Assembly (NCBI GenBank): GCA_018228665.1
Contig: CP073692.1
Span: forward strand, 1,624,046 to 1,688,045
DNA: 64,000 nucleotides
Source: Faecalicatena sp. Marseille-Q4148
GTDB taxonomy: Bacteria; Bacillota; Clostridia; Lachnospirales; Lachnospiraceae
Direction: 5' to 3'
This document shows positions 60,368 through 64,000 of the stretch, piece by piece. A program made the position numbers and the translations under genes. Position 1 is the stretch's first letter, and each line of letters starts with the position of its first letter. The notes under the pieces were generated by a model. That model was not told the origin of the DNA and made no database searches. It saw only the letters and a program-made list of their open reading frames with translations.

Positions 60368-60588
60368 TATCTTACCTGGCAGAGTTCTTTTTCTTCTGCC
60401 GCTCCCTTTTCTTTCCAATTTGCTTCTTCTGCACCTGTTATTTTTGTGTCCGTCTGACGCACAAGAGTTCCTCTATTTATCACTTCTATTTTTCCGTCTT
60501 CGTAATAATAATAAGCAATGCCTGCCAACACTGCCGCAAACACAACACAAATTAGGCATATCCGAAGTTTTCTTCTTGCCTGTTCCAT
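60367..60588 (-). CDS. Small single-pass membrane protein in the spoVA operon
   Basis: A 73-residue protein that I do not recognise. One membrane helix (about 8-28, LRICLICVVFAAVLAGIAYYYY) is followed by a soluble tail with KIEVINRGTLVRQTDTKITG. It lies between sigF and spoVAA and its stop codon overlaps the spoVAA start, so it is translated with the SpoVA set. A forespore-specific promoter candidate is just upstream. It may be a sporulation membrane factor; no function is claimed. Confidence 0.75.
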   Translation of the reverse strand: MEQARRKLRICLICVVFAAVLAGIAYYYYEDGKIEVINRGTLVRQTDTKITGAEEANWKEKGAAEEKELCQVR

Positions 60589-60623
60589 TTCCTTCCACCA
60601 TCCTTTCTTTTAGAAGTAGTATG

Positions 60624-60653
60624 TACATTCTCGAAAAAAATATTCAGATATGC
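60624..60653 (-). promoter_or_regulatory. Candidate sigma-F/sigma-G promoter of the spoVA operon
   Basis: On the minus strand GCATA, 15 nt, CGAGAATGTA resembles the forespore consensus GYATA-N15-GGNRANANTW with two mismatches. It starts just after the sigF stop and would give a start about 28 nt before the first gene. Confidence 0.45.
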
Positions 60654-60659
60654 CTTTTT

Positions 60660-61373
60660 CTACATCTGACTTCGCAGATAGAGCAGGATTTTCTTTTCCA
60701 TCCGCGATACCTGCACCTGGGAGATCCCAAGCTCTTTTCCAACCTGTGTTTGCGTCTGATTTTTGAAATACCGCAGATAAATCAGCCGCCGTTCTTCCTT
60801 CTTCAGCGTTTCCAAAAGGCCTCCCAATACAATCTTATTTAAAATCTGTTCTTCATGGCCTTCTTTTTCCATAAGCCTGTCTACAAGCTGGATTTCATTT
60901 CCATCTTTTTGATACACCGGCTTATAGATGGATTCCACTTCTCCCGAAGACTCAAGCGCCATCGTAAGCTCCTCTTCCGGCACACCAAGCTCTTGCGCCA
61001 ACTCCTGTACCGTTGCGTCTCTTCCCAGTTCTTCCTGAAGTCTCTCCCGTATCAAATGTGCCTTGTAAGAAAGTTCTTTCAATGACCTGCTTACCTTGAT
61101 CATCCCGTCATCTCTCAAAAACCTCCTGATTTCTCCTGCAATCATCGGAACTGCATAGGTAGAAAATTTCACCTCAAAATCCAGGTTGAACTTATCAATC
61201 GCTTTCAAAAGTCCGATACTTCCAATCTGAAACAAATCTTCCGGCTCTGTCCCGCGTCCGCAGAAACGTTTTACAATACACCAGACAAGTCCCATATTTT
61301 CTTCCACTAGCTGTGCTCTCGCTGTCTCATCCCCATCGTGAGATTGTTTGATCAGTGAGATTGTGCGGTCCAT
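60660..61373 (-). CDS. sigF: RNA polymerase sporulation sigma factor F
   Basis: A 237-residue sigma-70-family factor, the first forespore-specific sigma. Region 2 is visible in EPEDLFQIGSIGLLKAIDKFNLDFEVKFSTYAVPMIAGEIRRFLRDDG (split text) and region 4 in LIYLRYFKNQTQTQVGKELGISQVQVSRMEKKIL. It begins inside the 3' end of spoIIAB with a GGAAGG site. Confidence 0.95.
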   Translation of the reverse strand: MDRTISLIKQSHDGDETARAQLVEENMGLVWCIVKRFCGRGTEPEDLFQIGSIGLLKAIDKFNLDFEVKFSTYAVPMIAGEIRRFLRDDGMIKVSRSLKELSYKAHLIRERLQEELGRDATVQELAQELGVPEEELTMALESSGEVESIYKPVYQKDGNEIQLVDRLMEKEGHEEQILNKIVLGGLLETLKKEERRLIYLRYFKNQTQTQVGKELGISQVQVSRMEKKILLYLRSQM

Positions 61374-61828
61374 ATGTTCCTTCCTTTTCCGATTGTTTTT
61401 GCCATCGTAACCTTTGTTCCCCTGCCCGGATCTGACTCAACTTTGACTTCATCCATAAACGCCTCCATAAACGCAAATCCCATGCCGGATCGGTCCAGTT
61501 CCGGCTTCGTTGTATACATCGGCTCCATTGCTTTTTGCACGTCTTCGATTCCTACTCCTTCATCTGAAACCTGGATCTGTATCGTCTTCTTCCGAATCTG
61601 ACAGTGAATCTGTATCTGACGGCACGTCCCGTCTTCCCGATAAGTCTTTCCTTCATATCCGTGGATTACCGCATTTGTTACCGCCTCGGAAACTGCTGTT
61701 TTCACATCGGAAACTTCCTCCACCGTAGGATTTAGCTGGGTTAAAAACGCCGCCACGGCTACTCTTGCAAATCCTTCATTTTCTGAACAGCTGTCAAACC
61801 TGATCTCCATTTCATTGGTGTCTCTCAT
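61352..61828 (-). CDS. spoIIAB: Anti-sigma F factor
   Basis: A 158-residue serine kinase and anti-sigma factor of the GHKL ATPase family. N box AVSEAVTNAVIHGYEG, G1 VSDEGVGIEDVQKAMEPMYT and G2 DRSGMGFAFMEAF are present. The ATG at 61828 follows GAGGAGG. It lies one base after the spoIIAA stop region, in the canonical tri-cistronic order. Confidence 0.96.
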   Translation of the reverse strand: MRDTNEMEIRFDSCSENEGFARVAVAAFLTQLNPTVEEVSDVKTAVSEAVTNAVIHGYEGKTYREDGTCRQIQIHCQIRKKTIQIQVSDEGVGIEDVQKAMEPMYTTKPELDRSGMGFAFMEAFMDEVKVESDPGRGTKVTMAKTIGKGRNIWTAQSH

Positions 61829-61829
61829 T

Positions 61830-62141
61830 TTAAATTTCCTCCTCACATACCCGGATTATTTTCGCTGCACCTGACATCTTCAGTATTTTCCGCATTCGCT
61901 CATTTGTATGTACTGCCCACACTTCGCCTCCTAACAAACAGAGTGTCCGATATCTCCCCATAATTACTCCGATTCCTGAACTATCCATAAAATCTGTATC
62001 CCTAAAATCAAAAATGACATACCGGATATGCTTTCTCCTGATCAGTTCGTCCGCTTCTTTACGGATGGTCTCTGCACTAAAATGATCTACCTCCGGCGGC
62101 AGAAAAATTGTCAGACAGTTTTCTTCAATTAAATACTCCAT
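61830..62141 (-). CDS. spoIIAA: Anti-sigma F factor antagonist
   Basis: A 103-residue STAS-domain protein that frees sigma F by binding SpoIIAB. The phosphorylatable serine is in TDFMDSSGIGVIMGRYR (Ser54 or Ser55). The ATG at 62141 follows GGGGG; the open frame continues upstream to 62363 but overlaps the TPR gene and lacks STAS homology, so it is excluded. Confidence 0.95.
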   Translation of the reverse strand: MEYLIEENCLTIFLPPEVDHFSAETIRKEADELIRRKHIRYVIFDFRDTDFMDSSGIGVIMGRYRTLCLLGGEVWAVHTNERMRKILKMSGAAKIIRVCEEEI

Positions 62142-62163
62142 AAACTTAATACCCCCTGTGTTC

Positions 62164-62205
62164 TTTGCCGGAATCTGCTTCCTGTTCCTTTGCTTTTCCG
62201 GCAAA
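62164..62205. other. 10-bp inverted repeat in the spoIIA leader
   Basis: TTTGCCGGAA and TTCCGGCAAA lie 22 nt apart, just upstream of the spoIIAA ribosome site. No T-run follows, so it is not a typical terminator. The region between the TPR gene and spoIIAA (62142-62256) should hold the sporulation promoter; I could not find a convincing sigma-H match. Confidence 0.45.
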
Positions 62206-62256
62206 TGAAAAAGGAAAATGCAATTTCTTACACTTTCCTTCTCTGACGTAACTTTT

Positions 62257-63645
62257 TTATTCTTCTTCGTAATCATATGAATCGTAGGAATCTTCTGAAT
62301 CAGATGATGAATCTCCTGATGAAAAGATTCCTGCCGGTGTCCCGGAAAGACCGCCCGCTGCAAGGTCTGCCTGTTCCGTATCCGGATAAAGTTCTATTAC
62401 ACGGTTGTATTTTTCTTTCGCCTTTTCTGTATTGCCGGAGGCAAGATATGCATCTGCCAATGCAAGAAGCGCGTCTCCGTCTTTATAGTCTTCTGTCATA
62501 GCAATAATTTCTTCCAGAGCTGCAATTTCTCCTTCCGAATTCTCATCAGCGTGATAATTAGCTGCTTCACTGTAAAGCTTACTGCACACACTCGGATAGA
62601 TCTTGCCGGCAAGTCTTGTATAATCAGCGCTTCCGGTCTCTCCCAGTACGGATGCATTTACCGTTCTCAGGACCTCAGCCATATCTGCATAACTATAGTC
62701 TCCTGATGCATATTGATCTGATACTTTCAGTAATGCCTCATAACTTTCCTGAGCAGAAGCTGCCGCTGCTTTCGCTGCTTCCGTTTCGTCCTGATCTGCC
62801 CTGTATTCTTCAAGCTGTGTCTTTAACGCACTTACCTGCGCTTTCTGTGCCGCAATCTCCTGACTATAGGCTGCTGCTGTTCTTGTCACATTTGACGCCT
62901 TCGCCGCATTTACAGTCGGAACAACCAGAAACCATACAAAGGCTGCTCCAATCAAGATTCCCACGAAAATATTCATAATCATCATTGATGGCGGCATATC
63001 TTTCATTACAGAGGCAGCCGGCTGGATAATCGTTTCATTTCCTACCTGGTATGTAACCGTCTTCTCCTTTTCTTCTCTTTGGCCGGCCTGCTTCCCATTG
63101 CCAAACAGCTTTAGCTCATGCAAGTATCGAAGCGTGAGCGGATCTGTTGTATCAAGGCGCTGCGCTCTTCTCAGCATCTGTTTCGCCTTTGCCGGCTGTC
63201 CGGTATGAAGATAGATTAACCCAAGAAGCTGAAATGCCTTTACAAAAGATGGATGTTCCGTTACAGCCTTGCGAAGCTCAATGACTGCCACATCTTCATT
63301 CCCCTGAAAGCAATGCGTAATACTCTGATTGTATTTCTTCACAGCATCATTGATTGTCTCTAACTGCCCTGCCGAATCCTGTACTTTACGGATATAATAT
63401 TCAGCGATATTCTCATGTGCCTGAAAACTTTTGCTGATGATCCATTCCACCAGTGCCTCTGACACTTCTCCCCGGCCATAGTACACAAGCCCAAGAAGAT
63501 TTCTCGCCTGCGTATTCGCCCTGTTATATTGTAAACTTCTTCGCAGAGACGCGATCGCTCCGGACAGATCTCTGATCTGTGCCTTTTTCAGTCCATCATT
63601 ATACCAGTAATTCGACTGACGGATAAGTCTCTTTTGATATTCCAC
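62257..63645 (-). CDS. Membrane-anchored TPR protein
   Basis: A 462-residue protein. N-terminal TPR repeats (about 15-190, including ARNLLGLVYYGRGEVSEALVEW and AFQLLGLIYLHTGQPAKAKQML) precede one membrane helix (about 220-243), a coiled coil (about 255-310, TAAAYSQEIAAQKAQVSALK) and further TPR units (about 375-435, ADAYLASGNTEKAKEKYNRV). The end is rich in Ser, Asp and Tyr. The start is taken as GTG at 63645. It is upstream of spoIIAA on the same strand; a role in sporulation is possible but unproven. Confidence 0.8.
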   Translation of the reverse strand: MEYQKRLIRQSNYWYNDGLKKAQIRDLSGAIASLRRSLQYNRANTQARNLLGLVYYGRGEVSEALVEWIISKSFQAHENIAEYYIRKVQDSAGQLETINDAVKKYNQSITHCFQGNEDVAVIELRKAVTEHPSFVKAFQLLGLIYLHTGQPAKAKQMLRRAQRLDTTDPLTLRYLHELKLFGNGKQAGQREEKEKTVTYQVGNETIIQPAASVMKDMPPSMMIMNIFVGILIGAAFVWFLVVPTVNAAKASNVTRTAAAYSQEIAAQKAQVSALKTQLEEYRADQDETEAAKAAAASAQESYEALLKVSDQYASGDYSYADMAEVLRTVNASVLGETGSADYTRLAGKIYPSVCSKLYSEAANYHADENSEGEIAALEEIIAMTEDYKDGDALLALADAYLASGNTEKAKEKYNRVIELYPDTEQADLAAGGLSGTPAGIFSSGDSSSDSEDSYDSYDYEEE

Positions 63646-63673
63646 TTGTATTCCCCACAATCTTTCTGATTCA

Positions 63674-63808
63674 CTATTTCGTCTGGTGCATCATTTCCCG
63701 CAGAAGATCAGACATATCCGTGAGGTCTTCCTCATATACGGCCTCTTCGATCTCTTCTACTTCTAAACTCGGTTTAAATTTCTTTAATTCTTCTTCAAAG
63801 TCAAGCAT
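63674..63808 (-). CDS. Very small acidic protein (44 residues)
   Basis: A 44-codon frame starting MLDFEEELKKFKPSLEVEEI and ending LLREMMHQTK, with stop TAG at 63674-63676. A perfect TAGGAGG site lies seven nt before the ATG, formed by the last codons of folC. It is strongly acidic and probably helical, with no membrane segment. Its placement between folC and the TPR gene, with tight spacing, supports real translation. Function unknown. Confidence 0.65.
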   Translation of the reverse strand: MLDFEEELKKFKPSLEVEEIEEAVYEEDLTDMSDLLREMMHQTK

Positions 63809-63809
63809 G

Positions 63810-64000
63810 TTATTTTCCTCCTAACAGCTCTTTGAGCATACCAATCAGATACAGTGAGCCCAGACAGTAGAGCTCCCCGTTCTCCCCTTTTTCTTTACAG
63901 GCATATGAAAAAGCCTGCTGATAATCTTCGATTACTTTTACCGGACAATCGGTCTCTTCCTTGAATATCCGGCAAAGTTCTTCCGGACTTGCCGCCCGTT
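63810..64000 (-). CDS. folC: Folylpolyglutamate synthase, C-terminal fragment (runs off the window)
   Basis: The last 62 codons of a minus-strand gene, open to the window edge. The end reads GELYCLGSLYLIGMLKELLG, matching the conserved C-terminus of FolC (GSLYLxGE/G type). FolC adds glutamates to folates. The assignment rests on this short piece only. Its stop lies one base from the start of the 44-codon gene. Confidence 0.65.
   Translation of the reverse strand, partial: RAASPEELCRIFKEETDCPVKVIEDYQQAFSYACKEKGENGELYCLGSLYLIGMLKELLGGK

Noticed and set aside
62142..62256. Sigma-H promoter for spoIIA
   Set aside because: AGGAA-type hexamers are present but none has a GAAT-like -10 at the right spacing, so I do not list one.
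62142..62363. Longer spoIIAA start at 62363
   Set aside because: The extra 74 residues overlap the TPR gene, lack STAS similarity and have no ribosome site; the ATG at 62141 has a good one.
1..64000. CRISPR arrays, insertion sequences and prophage genes
   Set aside because: No regularly spaced repeats, transposase or phage structural motifs were found among the real genes.

Overview
The window looks like chromosomal DNA from a spore-forming anaerobic member of the Clostridia, most likely Lachnospiraceae. The evidence is the moderate G+C (about 40-43% by eye), strong AGGAGG-type ribosome binding sites, a spoIIAA-spoIIAB-sigF-spoVA sporulation block, a CIRCE/HrcA heat-shock operator, Rex-type operators, a DUF3793 protein, a selenocysteine tRNA and many low-GC Gram-positive housekeeping genes. 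I see no phage, transposon, integron or CRISPR array. Taxonomy is inferred from gene content only.

Layout. (1) 1-3.4 kb: tRNA-Sec, a proline-racemase-family gene with a TetR regulator, and an iron-containing alcohol dehydrogenase behind two Rex boxes. (2) 3.4-14.2 kb: DUF3793 gene with paired metal-regulator-like operators, a 1389-residue GH31 glycosidase, a membrane C39 peptidase, aspS, a small membrane protein and htpG. (3) 14.3-23.2 kb: a coiled-coil ABC exporter pair, a GNAT acetyltransferase, a tRNA-Gln/tRNA-Pro/tRNA-Gln cluster, dapF, an aldo/keto reductase, a YtxH-like protein and a histidine phosphatase. (4) 23.3-32.9 kb: a GlnK/GlnL-like two-component system followed by a stand-alone PTS EIIC-like transporter, then the full pstSCAB-phoU-phoB-phoR operon, whose PstS is circularly permuted. 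(5) 33-47 kb: two divergent operons sharing one compact promoter. Leftward is an oligopeptide ABC transporter (oppA-B-C-D-F), a MalY/PatB C-S lyase and a cysteine desulfidase. Rightward is a DppA-type D-aminopeptidase, a second C-S lyase, an XRE-cupin regulator, an M19 dipeptidase and a D-aminopeptidase-like S12 hydrolase. (6) 47-57 kb: YitT protein, RelQ-like alarmone synthetase, CobA-type adenosyltransferase, a three-part ABC system, a Na/Pi cotransporter and purF. (7) 57-64 kb: the spoVA operon, the spoIIA operon, a TPR protein, a 44-residue ORF and the 3' end of folC.

The most interesting region is (5). It combines peptide import, three peptidase families that accept D-residues, two C-S beta-lyases and a cysteine desulfidase under one divergent promoter and an internal XRE-cupin regulator. 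This reads as a catabolic system for peptides that contain D-residues and/or thioethers (for example lanthionine peptides or cysteine S-conjugates), ending in pyruvate, ammonia and sulfide or thiols. Other leads are a Pho-box-like 17-mer found both at pstS and between nptA and purF, a perfect palindrome inside the purF promoter, a GH31 enzyme with dockerin- and cohesin-like modules but no signal peptide, and short leader hairpins at aspS and the DUF3793 gene.
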